Assembly (NCBI RefSeq): GCF_017591435.1
Contig: NC_059268.1
Coordinates: 16,519,184 to 16,583,183, forward strand
Direction of reading: 5' to 3'
DNA: 64,000 bases
Source of the DNA: Portunus trituberculatus
Lineage: Eukaryota; Arthropoda; Malacostraca; Decapoda; Portunidae
Part shown: positions 52,737 to 64,000 of the stretch, one piece after another
How positions within the stretch are numbered: the first letter of the stretch is position 1
Layout: every line of letters starts with the position of its first letter
The notes under the pieces: model-generated
Told to the model about the DNA's origin: nothing
Database searches by the model: none
Seen by the model: the letters and a program-made list of their open reading frames with translations, nothing else
Translations under genes and position numbers: made by a program

Positions 52737-53417
52737 ATAAAGGAGTAACGACAAATAAACCAATCAATAAACACCCATATGGAAACGTCAATAACTGAAT
52801 CATCATCGTACAGTTATTTTGGACAGCACCTCAGAAGGAAACAACAGAAAGATAATGAAACTTGTGTTCATAGCAATCCCCATTTATGGCTATCTGCGCA
52901 GGAATTAACAACCGGTGCTCAGTGACTGGTAGGGCTGAGTGACCTCCATATCCTAAAACCTAAACCTATATAGCAACTTTCACAACAGCTGTCACTTACG
53001 GCTATATACCCGCATACATATTTACTACGGATAGGATATCATGTTTTTTCCCTCGCCTATAGCAGTCTCAAAGGTTTTCATGTACCACTATAGGGATTTA
53101 TATTAAGTGGGAACAATGAAAAAATTAATACGTTCCCAGATGAGGAATATACAATCTTTTCCTTACCAGTTCGGCCACAGTGATTCGCTCTGATAGTGTT
53201 GAATGCAAAGATAGAATAAGAACCTAACCACAGTTATGTTCGTTGCCAGTAGCTGCTTGCCCAATCAAACCCAAACACTTTCAAGAACTAAATCAATGCT
53301 GGTCTTGTGAACTCGTCACTGATAGGTGCAGAGGAAACACGTACGGAAAAGAGAAAAGATCCTTGATGGAATGTAGAAGGGAAGAAAAATGCATGGAATT
53401 TTATCAAGTATCTGAGA

Positions 53418-53421
<4 letters not shown>
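50522..53421. other. Region upstream of the helicase, no gene recognised
   Basis: It holds the helicase promoter and 5' UTR, not placed exactly. GC-rich patches lie at about 50600-50720 and 52430-52620. Short (CT)n at 52623-52638 and (AG)n at 52697-52735 are present. The remainder is AT-rich with no supported coding region. Confidence 0.5.

Positions 53422-53461
<40 letters not shown>
53422..53461. repeat. (CT)n microsatellite
   Basis: About 40 bp of CT. A short (TG)n follows at 53551-53572. Confidence 0.9.
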
Positions 53462-53463
<2 letters not shown>

Positions 53464-53667
53464 AACCTATCACATCAGTAAGTATAGGGGATGTAGGTCA
53501 AGGATTTATTGATACAGCTTCCTGATACAAATGGAAGGGTGGGAATCCTACGTGTGTGTGTGTGTGTGTGTGTCAATAGCGTACCCACAAAAGCCGGCTC
53601 TGGGACAACTGAATCAATGACAGCTGAAGCAGTGATCGACTATCCAACCAACAGGCATTATCTAACC

Positions 53668-54353
53668 CAGGGATTCTCAACCTGTGGTACGCGTACCCCC
53701 AGGGGTACTTGAGAGGAATTTTGGGGGTACGTGGCAGGTTTCTCAAAATGCTTTAGCTTTGAATAACTGCAAGTTTGTTTATAGTATACAATGTGGCCTA
53801 CATGTGCTAGGCTGGATGTGTCCTTTACTAGAACCAGGACACGTTGACAACGTTAACAAGGAAACTCTTGGAGTTCTATCACTTGAGAGGAAGCTCTCTT
53901 GGATTACAGTTGCCACACAACCTTGCAAACCTATAATATTTGTTCCTATTTATTATTTTTATCTTATATGTTATTCACACACACAGTGACTTATTTATTA
54001 CTATCACTAGTTACAAGTTGCAACTAGCTGGAAGCAACTCTAGTTCACTGCCATAATGATCGAAAATTGTCTGATATAGTTCCTTTTTGGTAAATGTATT
54101 GAATGTTAGTCACATATAGTGTCTCCCTGTGAGGTACCAGTTCCTATCGACACTACCTCATAGAAACATAATAATATTAATAAAAAAATTTATCTGCTCC
54201 ACTTATATAACACAAATTAAACTTAATAAACTAAGTCAATAAACTATGCATTTATTCTTACCCTTCCTGACGCTCCATTGTGGGAAAGGGGTACGTGATC
54301 AATACTGAAAAACTTCGAGGGGTACATAAGATTAAAAAGGTTGAGAACCCCTG
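53668..54353. mobile_element. Non-autonomous hAT element, 686 bp, with 8-bp target duplication
   Basis: Ends are CAGGGATTCTCAACCT (start 53668) and, in reverse complement, CAGGGGTTCTCAACCT (ending 54353), typical of one hAT group. Both are flanked by the identical octamer ATCTAACC (53660-53667 and 54354-54361). The interior has no transposase. GGGGTAC motifs recur near both ends. Confidence 0.92.
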
Positions 54354-54459
54354 ATCTAACCAGACTGAGCAACTAAACTAGATAATTGAAACAAGAGGAT
54401 ATCTAAACCAGTTAACAATTAAGTGAATGAGGACGTTGAGTGAAACAACAAAATTATGA

Positions 54460-54463
<4 letters not shown>

Positions 54464-54518
<55 letters not shown>
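54464..54518. repeat. (AG)n microsatellite
   Basis: About 55 bp. A second (AG)n of about 50 bp lies at 54654-54703. Confidence 0.95.
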
Positions 54519-54521
<3 letters not shown>

Positions 54522-54651
54522 GCCTGGGTTGGACAAACACCAATCCGTGCTCCAGCCACATGTGAATGCATGGTGGACTATAAAATCCGATTGTTAGCCT
54601 GACTGATATTGGACGGGAGGCTACAAGCGACTAGGGTATTCGGAACCATCC

Positions 54652-54653
<2 letters not shown>

Positions 54654-54703
<50 letters not shown>
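54654..54703. repeat. (AG)n microsatellite
   Basis: About 50 bp, AGAG throughout. Confidence 0.95.
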
Positions 54704-54705
<2 letters not shown>

Positions 54706-55034
54706 ACATGTGTGTAACGACCGATAGGGTTATAGTCAGTCTGCAATGCGATTTCGCGGACGAAAATAAAGATAAAGATAAGGAGGAGCATATGAGATAC
54801 ACTTTGTGAGTTTGAGTGTTTCTCTCCTCTTGTATGTGTAGGAGGACCGTGTGCTCAGACAAGGCTGATGAAGGTCACGGTCACCAAACAATACCAGGCA
54901 GCTATTTAGAGAACGAGTGGGAGAATCAGTGGAGACATTAAAGATAAAGTCACGAAAGGAAGGCGTATCGAGGATGTAGTCACATATTTTCTTTATCTAT
55001 ACTTTACCTATGGCATTGATATGTATAATTTTGA

Positions 55035-55242
55035 GGCTCGGCAATACTGGAACACAGTTCTACCTTGAGAATTGTGAACGATTTGACAATTTTATTGACA
55101 TTAGGAAGGATCTAAGAAGGTCGGAAGATTAATGGCCAGTCTTCACTATTTTAATCTCCGCATAAGTTTCTGAACCTGTACAAAATCACCAGATAGTGAA
55201 CAAAATGAATATAGAAACGCGTCATGGTATTGAAGAGATTAA
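55035..55242 (-). mobile_element. piggyBac-like MITE, copy G
   Basis: It matches the family described at 20890-21091 in inverse orientation. The conserved core (ATTTTATTGACATTAGGAAG) is present and the end at 55239-55242 is TTAA. The left end is decayed. Confidence 0.75.
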
Positions 55243-55543
55243 AAGGAAGTATCAAAGTTAACATCACTATTGACATCGTATATGATAAGGAGTAGACGGT
55301 AGGACAATATATTATGATGGTATTGTGACGTAAGGGAAGGTGATGTTACATAATGGACAAAATTAGTAATATAAGTGTCAAAGACTACATAAATGGTTAT
55401 CACGTTCTATGTAGTGATCTCTCTGGGACAGTTGTGTGCCACCAGTGTTGTAATGTCTAAAAGAAATAGATACAAAAAAAATTCAGCTCAATAAATCTTT
55501 GTCCAAATGTTGATTTTTGTATTTGATTCTATACTTGTATTTC

Positions 55544-55550
<7 letters not shown>

Positions 55551-55607
<57 letters not shown>
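55551..55607. repeat. (CT)n microsatellite
   Basis: About 57 bp, just upstream of the candidate zinc-finger promoter. Confidence 0.95.
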
Positions 55608-55611
<4 letters not shown>

Positions 55612-55690
55612 TAAATACTAACCAAGCCGCTAATCTACAAGCAGACGTAAGTGAGGAAGCTGCTAAAGAACCTCTAATAACTCAATCGTA

Positions 55691-55723
55691 TTTCCCGCCG
55701 ACCGGACATCCCGCCGCCATCTT
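55691..55723 (+). promoter_or_regulatory. Candidate promoter elements: E2F-like and YY1-like sites
   Basis: TTTCCCGCC (55691-55699) fits an E2F core and CCGCCATCTT (55714-55723) fits a YY1 site, a pair often found at TATA-less housekeeping start sites. A strong donor, CCAG|GTAAGT, follows at 56074/56075. This suggests a non-coding first exon of about 350 bp that splices to the acceptor at 57568. Confidence 0.4.
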
Positions 55724-57587
55724 AGCTCTTGGACGGTTCCTTTCAGAGTAAACATCCTCCATAACTTGCCATCTATCACAAAACTCAAAGACAAGTGGCA
55801 TGTATTTCCACAACTGAGGTATGTCTTGAGGATTGTTAACGTTCAAGGGGTCCAAATTTATTAATTGGTGGGGCAGGGAAGAAGAACCATGGGATGATCA
55901 CCTGAAGTTGTTTACTCATGACGGGGACACTTCTGCTCGGGGAATAAAAAAATGGGTTTCTTTCCTTATACCTCTTATTTGACTGCTCTTACTTCTCTTG
56001 CTGGTTTATCTTCGTCACTACAGCTTGTCTGGTTATGCACTGGTTTGGTTTTTAGTATGTGGGGTGCCAACCAGGTAAGTTTGTGGGTGTGTACGTGCCT
56101 CGTGTTTGCTTGTTCTTATGATATCTTGACCATTATATATCATTCAGTGTTCAGTCGAGCGTTTTTTATCGTTATTTAGGTTGTATTTCCGGAGGTATTG
56201 GGGTTTTTAGCTTCCCCGGTGGCTGATTTGTGTCCAGATAATGTGCCTCGTGTTTCGACCGTGTTTATTGATTAGTTTTTATTATGTCTTGGTAAGCAGG
56301 GATAATTTCGTAGTCCAGAGGCTATATACTATTTTTGCAGGGCACGGTACCATTAATTATTGGGTTACTTAGCTTCTTGTGGTATTGATTCTTTTTATCT
56401 AAACCTCTTGTTGGGTTTATGTTGCTTGTTTGAGGAATATATCTTATGTTTAATCCTGTTTGGTCTTTCATTCACAGTTCAACGCTATTTGCAGGGTAGC
56501 TTGGCTCTTTAGCAGACCAACCCTATCTTTGGTAATGGTCCAATTATCAAGGTACATAATAAATCTGGGATGAGTTGTGTGCTCTATGCAGACAAAATTG
56601 TATTCCAGGGAGTGATTGATTATGAGACAATTATTAAGTATACTCATAGCTGGTCAGGCCTAAAGCCATTCTAAGATAGTCAGGTCTTCACTGACAGTAT
56701 CTTTTAAGTATTTTCAGAAATCTATACATTTGATGTTAAAGAATCTGCTGCATCTTCTATATACTTTTACTTGATCTACCTCCCAAAATGACAGCTACTC
56801 AATTTCTTAGTGATTATGCATATGTATATTATTTATTTTCTTATTATTTTTATTTACATAAATATAGAGAACACATTTAATCTTTTTTGAAAATAAGATT
56901 TTTATATTCTAGTACATTTTCTTTACTGTGGGCCACAAAAGGTTGCAAACAGATTAGTGAAAACATTCACTAATCTCTTCCTCACTACTTTCCAGCATCC
57001 TCATTATGTGGGAGACAAAGATTACATCTCTAAGCTGCTTGGAATGACCCCTGGACATCTGAAGACAGAAGTTATGATTTTTTCTTTGAAGACTTACAAG
57101 ATCTATTGGCACAAGTCACTTACAGAAGTAACAAATTTTACAAGCTTGTAACTGGAACTAGGAAGTTTCTATTATAGATCCATGGAAATTGAAGCATTGA
57201 AAGACATATATTTGTATTATGTTCATATATATTTCCTATATTAACTTAATTGTATTAAACCTAATTTAAGCACCCAGATCAGAATCTTTGGATATATTAT
57301 AATTTTTCTCATATATTTTTCTTGTTTGTAATAACCTTGTTTAGGAATAGCCATATGATATTGGAGAAGTTCATCAGAGATTATAACTAATTAACTGAAG
57401 AGCTTGTCTGAATATAGTATTCATTGCCTTCATTTGTAATGCCCCTTGCAGTATCCCTCCTCCTTTGGAAAATAATATTTGCTGAACTCAGAATCTTTGC
57501 TTTAATGTTAGACTTGACTTTATCTCACTCTTACCAACCTGAAGTTAATAGTCTTTCTTTCTCTTCAGGGAAACAGAAGGGAGTGAG

Positions 57588-60500
57588 ATGAATAACAAGA
57601 AATGTGTGGTCTGTGGCACCATCCCAGAAAGTAGTGATCCCTGCATACTTTTGCACCATGGAATTACAGAACACACTGCTACACCCCTCAGGGATATGGT
57701 GGGTCCTGCATTGCAGCAGGGACTCAACACCTCAGACATCATTTGTGTGCGATGCCTTGACTTGTTTAATGAGAAGGACCGCCTGCAAAAGCTGACCACT
57801 GATATGGACAGCCACATTCAAACCAAGATCCAAGAAACTTCCAGGAAAGAAGTGGATGGAGAGGAAGATGCTTCAAGCTCTATAAACATTGTGGTTGGGA
57901 GCACAGGAGAGAAGCAAGGTATTAAAGACCAGCTTGAGAGTCAGTATAAGAACATGAGGTTGGCACCATCAAGCTCTGACACAATATGGACATCACAGGA
58001 GAAAAATAGAGAAGCAGTAGCAACAAGAAATGCATCCCAGAAACGCAGAGGCCGGCCACCAAAGGATACTCAGTGGGCTGCCAAGAGAAGGGAGCCACCT
58101 CCGCTGATGGTGAACCACCGGGAAAAGAGGCAGCGTTCAGCTAAATTCAGCACTTTCCTTGAAGTGCTGAAAGGAGAGAAGGAGTTCTACATTGAGGATG
58201 AAGGAGATGAGCCTCGAAGCAAGAAGCGGAATCGAGGAAAACGGAAAAGAACACTTGAGCCCGGTCCAGATATTGTCAAGGTAGAGCAATCAAAGGAAGA
58301 AGGATTAGAGAGAACATGTATCATTCAGGTGACAGACATGGAGCTGTCACGAGAGAAGGAGCGGCTGGACCTGGATGAAGTAGTGCAGGAGATTCTGGGG
58401 ATTGGTGTTGACCACACATCCTCACTAATCCCTAGCATGGATAGTCTGGGGTGTAGCACCAGAGGTGGACAGGAAGAGGTGGAGGAGGAAGATGATGATC
58501 TAATTAGTGCCATCAACAAAATGAGTGCTGAAGAGGAGGAAGGAAGCAGTAGAGATGCTGAAGAGATGAACACTACTCATCATATAAAGCTGGAACCAGA
58601 AGAACAAAATGAATTACAGCAGACACAACAGCAGGAGCAAGACGACCAAAGCAGTGTTTGGCCTCAGATGAAGAATGAATCCGGATGCTCTGCGACACCA
58701 TTTATTGAAGTGACAGAGATCAAAGAAGACTTGGTGGCAGGAATGCCCAGTGTGGAAGTCACTCTCTCCCATGATGGCAGTGACACCTTGCATGCAACCA
58801 TCAGTGACTCTGCTGCCCTATCTCAAACTTCTCCCAGTGATGCTACTGACACTTTTGAAACTGACATCAAGAGTGAGGACTCCAATAGACCAGCCATTGG
58901 TGTTAAGAAGTACCGATGCAAGTTGTGTGCCAGTACTTTTCCAGAGCGCGAAGATGCACGGCAGCATGCCCAAGAATGTCATGGTGGAAACCTTTCCTTG
59001 ACAGGTAGCAAGAAAAATGAGGATAGCTTTAAATGTAGTGATTGTAATCGATACTTCCCCACAGCACGGGGCCGTGACAGACACCACCTCCACATGCACC
59101 TCAAGCATCAGCCAGCTCAGTGTCCTGAGTGTCCCAGCACTTTCAATAGTTTTCGTCCTTTAGAGCGCCATCTCCGTAATCATCATGACAAGGATCCAAC
59201 TCTGTACTGTGAGCTGTGTGATATGGAGTTTGTCCTTGGCACTTCCTTGGAACACCATAAGGAGATAGTGCATCCTAATGTCCCCAGCAAAACCAGAGTG
59301 GTCAGAACTACCAACAACCAGAGAGCACAGGAGCCAGAGAAGCAGAATCGAGTGTTTGTGTGTCCTTTATGCAACGAGAAGTTAGTGGGAGCGAGGGCTT
59401 TTCGTCTACACCATCAGAAAATGCATAATGGTTGTGAGTTCAATTGTACTTATTGCAACTATAAAAGTACCTGCTTTAGCTCTATAAACAGGCACATGGT
59501 GAGGGTACACAAGGCCTTTGATATGAAGCTTTACAGTTGTCAGAGTTGTTCCGCTCGTTATAGCATCCCGAGGGATCTTGAAGAACATTATCTATGTGTT
59601 CACAACATAGAAGCCACATTACTCTGTCAACACTGTGGGGAAAAATTTGCCTGTGTGGACATGCTTAGATTTCATCGCAACAGTCACAGGGCTTTTTCAT
59701 GTAAGCTGTGTCATCTGGGTTTTATGAAAGAAGAGGCCCTAGAATACCATGTTAAAACTGTTCATCACTGCGACCCAGTTGGAGGCACTGAAAGAGTTAG
59801 AAATCCATTAAAGAGTAAGGATGTAAGTGCAGACAGCAAAAGTGACAAGAAAGATGATGATAATGAGAAAGATGCATCAGTACCAAAGGTGCTAGTCATT
59901 GCAACTGATGGCTCAGTGCAGGTGAAGGAGGAGAAGGAAGAAAGTGCTGAGCCTACAAATGACGTGACTCTTCACCTTCAGCAAACACGGGAGGGAGGTC
60001 TGGAGGAGATGGATATGCTCAACCCCCTCAAGGGTCAGCGTGTGAAAGATCTGCCGAAGAAGATGAGCTGTCCTATTTGCAACAAAGTGTTAACAACAAA
60101 GTTTCTGAGAACACACATGTTGAGTCACAAGGGTAACTTGCCCCACAAGTGTCGATTATGTGACAAGGCCTATGCACAAGGAACTCTGTTACGCAAACAC
60201 ATGAAGAACAGACACTACGAGGAATTTCTAAAATTAGGCAACAAGAATCCAAAAAAACAAAAAGCTGCTTGTGATTTTTGTGAAGAAATATTCAATGACA
60301 TTTACTCTTTGGAAGAGCATTTATGGATGCATATGGATGAAAAAGCTTTTGAGTGCACAGATTGCAAGATAAAATTTGGCATGGAGAGTAACTTGAGAGA
60401 ACATTACAAGAGTCATTACTTCAAGGAGGCCAAACCATGTCCTGTGTGTCAGAGAGAATTTAAGTCCATTGGGTTTTACAATAGTCACGTGGAGAAGTGT

Positions 60501-62395
60501 CAGAAACGATGGAAGTGTGAACAGTGTGGCTTGGAGTGTGATACCCAGGAATACTATCGAAAACACCACAGATCAGAGCATGGAGGTGAGAATGTAGTTA
60601 GGTATCATTGCTCCCTTTGTGAGAAATCCTTTGTGGAGCGGCATCGCTATGATGACCACATGATTACCCATTCATCAGAAAAGGCTTTCACATGCCACAT
60701 TTGTCTGAAGCAGTTCAAGCGACAACGCCCACTAAATGACCACTTAGTGCGCACTCATTCAAATGGATTGTTCATGTGCTCTTACTGCTCCAAGACATTT
60801 CAGAAACAACAAGATCTTGATGCTCATAAACTAAAGCATAAAAGAGAATTCCCTTGTGCATCTTGCAGTCATGTATATTCTTCCAATGAAGCTCTTCTTC
60901 AATCACCTGATGGTCCACCATTCTGAATCTAATCATTTTTGTCACATGTGTGCTGTTCTTTTCACCAAACAGATCCAGTTAAAGAACCATTTGGTGACCC
61001 ATAGCACCAGCACACCCCACATCTGCCAGGTGGACCGATGCCACAAGATGTTCAGGTCAGAGGGTCTATTACGTAACCATGTTGCTCGCCGGCATCACGG
61101 ACTCCATTATGACTGTCCTGTCTGTGACCGCAAGTTTAGTCTTGAATCGGATCAGATCCGTCATGTTGCGACACATTCTAGTGGATCTTCTGTGACGTGT
61201 GAGGAATGTGGACGCAGTTTTCGCAGTGAAGCTTTATTGGAGAGACACATGGTAACACACACTCAAGAAAAGCCCTATGAGTGTGGGGTTTGCCAGCATG
61301 CTACCTCAACAAGACACCAAATTATGCGCCACATACAAAGTGAACATGACCTTCCTGATGTCTCTTCTCATGTTATTGTGAACCGGTGGCGGTGCTCGAT
61401 GTGTGGCAAGATGTTTGTGGTCAGAAGTTCAATCATGCGACATCTCCTGGAGCATGCCACACATGGTGTGGAGGCTCAGGGCCATGCTGTAAAGACACGC
61501 CTCACCCTCATCAAGTCTAGAGCTGTCATTGCCATCTGGCTCAGTGGACCCAGCTACTGCTACTGCTTCCTTCCTGGAACAAGTGTCATCTCTCAGCTGG
61601 CAGGATCTTACACGACTGCTGCGGTTTCACGTCATGGGTGACAACGAAAATGACAAGGGGGAGGGAGCAACCATCAATACCGATGTGTGGCAGTGTCCAG
61701 GATGCCTCCATGCCACACAGACAGAAGATGATATGAGAGACCACTTGCTGGGATCCTCAGAGTGTCAGGAGGCTGTCATTCTGCAGCTGGCAGGTGGATT
61801 GGCCACCACAGAAGATACAGAGGAAGAAAATAATGCAGAGGAACAATTAATTGAAGGTGAAGGGAATGGAACTGTCCTCCAGCTGGCCAGTACTGACGGA
61901 GGCCTCCAGTATGTCATTATGCGAGAAGAGGATGAGGACACTTCACCCCAGAGGTTTAGTGAAAGCACCAAAGAAATTCAGTCTGAAGAAGGAGAGGAAG
62001 GAGAAATGCAAGTGTTGGTAAGCGTGGATGACAGTCTTCAGCAACTTCTTCATCAAGAGCCAACAAGTCCAAATATCCAAATTATTGTTGAAGACTCTAC
62101 TCCACTAAAGCGTTTTCTAACAGAGAATGCAGAGGAAACAGTAAATCCAGCAGCAAACATCTCACAAAATGAGAGTAGCCAGGACAGCCTCCCTGCAGAT
62201 GCCACCCTACTCAATGGATCAGAGGTGCTGCTACAGACTGTTGATGGAAGGTTGGTTCTTCAACAGACTGTTGGGGGAGTAACACAGTATCAGCTAGTGG
62301 AAGGTGTCCCAACCACCGCCATAGAGGATACTGCACCGACCCTCCTCCCTGACCATTCCTCTACCCTGGATGAGGAATTCATATTGCCAAATTAA
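57588..62395 (+). CDS. Large C2H2 zinc-finger protein with ZAD-like domain and AT-hook; two single-base frame breaks
   Basis: Probably a sequence-specific DNA-binding nuclear regulator. The exon begins after a CAG acceptor (57566-57568), and ATG 57588 is its first in-frame start with G at -3. Residues 1-80 have a CxxC...CxxC arrangement like a short ZAD. KRRGRPPK (152-159) is an AT-hook and basic patches follow. An acidic, Glu-rich linker spans about 200-435. About 19 C2H2 fingers lie from residue 444 to 1090, then 6 more and a final CxxC finger. The tail is acidic and Gln/Thr-rich. The frame breaks at T60903, inside a finger, and within AAA 61491-61493. Skipping one base at each gives a finger with correct spacing and a plausible continuation, for about 1,601 residues in total. 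Sequencing error is the simplest explanation; recent gene decay is possible. No family name can be assigned safely. Confidence 0.85.
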
Positions 62396-63619
62396 AACTA
62401 CCTTAGGAAGAAGAGGCACTTGCTGGTGTTGGCAGAAAGGCCATTGATTTAAGAATCTGTGGACAAATGCTTTATAAACTGACAAGACTGACTGTACAAT
62501 CTTTGTGGAATATTAGTTTTCCTAAATCTTAGATTAATGGAGTTGGTTTGTGGACTCATGATGTTACACAATTTCTGTCTTGCATTTTGATTTACATGAC
62601 TGGCAGTGCAATAACTTGTGCTTTGAACTGTTGAGCCTTGAAGGGAATAAATATCTAGAGGAAAATGGCTTGTAATATAACTAATGAAAGGTTCAAGGTA
62701 CGACATTCATTGTAACAAATACTTTGTTAATGTCCCTCAATCTTTTCTTTCATGTGTCTTCTTTCACAAGATATCTTTTCCTGTATCTACTGTACATGTA
62801 TGAGGTTGATGCTTTTGACAACACTCCTTCAAGTGACCAGGTTCTGTATTCTTAAATGCACTGATCTCTCATTAGGACTACTTTCAAAGGCCACATGATT
62901 AGTTTGGTTCTTATGAGTTTTCTTTTCCATGATGGTAAATCCTTTTTAAACTGTCTAGAACCTTAAAACCTCCCACCGAGTAATTTCCACTACATCTGTT
63001 AATAGCAGTTGAGTTATAGTGTAGAAATGTTTAGAAATATACACCCTGGTTGTACACATCGTCCTTTAACTGTTGTTTTTCTTTCCGTTCCTCTATCATG
63101 CAGTCAATCCAATTGTACTTTAGTGTTTCTCTTCATCTACAACTCCATTAGTATCCTGCCCCCACATACTATAACTTTTGACAAAGACTGCAGCACTGTT
63201 AGCAGTACCATGTTGATCATGGAAATCCAATTTCAGTTTATTTGGCTGAGAGGCATCCTTGCTAGGTAAAGACTTGCTGATAAGGAGGTGCAAACAGCAT
63301 TTTTAGACATTGGGAGCATTACAGTTGTCAGGTCCAAGGATAGTTTTTGAGATGAATGCAACATCCAGGCAAGAACAATCAATCTATTACATAAAGAGAG
63401 TAACAGTATGTAAATATGCCAAACAACTGTATTAAGTGCTTGTGTTATGTAAATATGTAATGTAATTTGAATGTTCAGATTTGTGTTGGCCCAAAAATTA
63501 GGTGCTTAGTATGTGAGTGCCACAAGAGGCCATTTAATATATCAATAAACTGGCTTGATGACATTATATCTTATTTAAAACATCAGTTTGTTGTATTAAC
63601 TTATTATGAAAAATAATTT

Positions 63620-63653
<34 letters not shown>

Positions 63654-64000
63654 GGCTGCAGTGATGATTTGTGAACCCCTCAGGTGTGTGGGAGCCTTTC
63701 CAAGTAATGGCACAAAATTCTTGTTAAATTATAATTACAGTCATGAAAGTATCCTTGTGCATCTCCAGCTTAACCTTGATTAGAATCCTAAATTTTCACT
63801 ATAGTCTTTAAAAACTTAATTTCATATATTACTGAAGTATTTCTTTTGGTTTGTTTCCAGCCAATTAAATAACTTGGAAGCACTTATATGAACTAGTATA
63901 GGCACGGAATGATGGGTCCAAGACATTACACTTTCAATAACATTCAACCTTTCACCCTGATCAAAGCTGAGTGAACATAAAGTGGTATAAAAGCTGTTGG
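62396..64000. other. Zinc-finger 3' UTR and downstream DNA
   Basis: AT-rich with no supported reading frame. It contains the two poly(A) signals above, a short repeat relic at 62862-62902 and (CT)n at 63623-63650. Confidence 0.6.
62646..62651 (+). promoter_or_regulatory. Poly(A) signal AATAAA of the zinc-finger gene
   Basis: AATAAA lies about 250 bp after the stop. A second AATAAA is at 63544-63549, about 1.15 kb after the stop, so two 3' UTR lengths are possible. Confidence 0.55.

Noticed and set aside
60926..60926. TGA as the natural end of the zinc-finger protein
   Set aside because: The frame breaks in the middle of a finger and seven further fingers follow one base out of phase, so the stop is secondary to an insertion.

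Overview
The window looks like nuclear DNA from a decapod crustacean, most likely a crab. This is inferred from four things: short-exon animal genes; a very high density of (CT)n/(GA)n microsatellites, one about 759 bp long; many decayed jockey-type non-LTR retrotransposons; and tRNA-derived SINEs. There is no bacterial-style gene packing and no intact tRNA or rRNA gene.

Positions 1-29,000 are gene-poor accessory DNA. They hold dozens of simple repeats, two diverged tandem-repeat blocks, at least six copies of a roughly 210-bp TTAA-flanked piggyBac-like MITE (a seventh lies at 55 kb), three copies of one SINE and one of another, a long foldback element, and fragments of three retroelements.

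Positions 29,076-37,367 (minus) carry SNRPE, the spliceosomal Sm protein E, in three coding exons. Its second intron contains nested elements: an old minus-strand jockey copy ends about 25 bp from the 5' splice site, is split by a hAT element with a perfect 8-bp target duplication, and that hAT element holds a newer plus-strand jockey copy. Positions 40,138-41,400 (plus) carry PDZD11, a small PDZ protein, in three coding exons. Positions 42,391-50,521 (minus) carry a complete DDX5/DDX17-type (p68; fly Rm62) DEAD-box RNA helicase in eleven coding positions. One of these, encoding helicase motif IV, exists as two tandem 111-bp copies with the same phase and intact splice sites, so it is probably a pair of mutually exclusive exons. 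PDZD11 and the helicase converge and their 3' UTRs probably overlap.

Positions 53,668-54,353 hold a second hAT element with a perfect 8-bp target duplication. Positions 57,588-62,395 (plus) carry a protein of about 1,600 residues with a ZAD-like N-terminus, an AT-hook and about 26 C2H2 fingers. Its reading frame is interrupted by two single-base insertions. A candidate 5' exon and promoter with E2F-like and YY1-like sites lie near 55.7-56.1 kb.

Three of the four genes are core RNA-processing or regulatory housekeeping genes (spliceosome core, RNA helicase, zinc-finger regulator) and the fourth is a membrane-scaffold adaptor. They do not form an operon-like unit. The most promising observation is the duplicated motif IV exon of the helicase. 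The nested transposons in the SNRPE intron are the clearest structural story.
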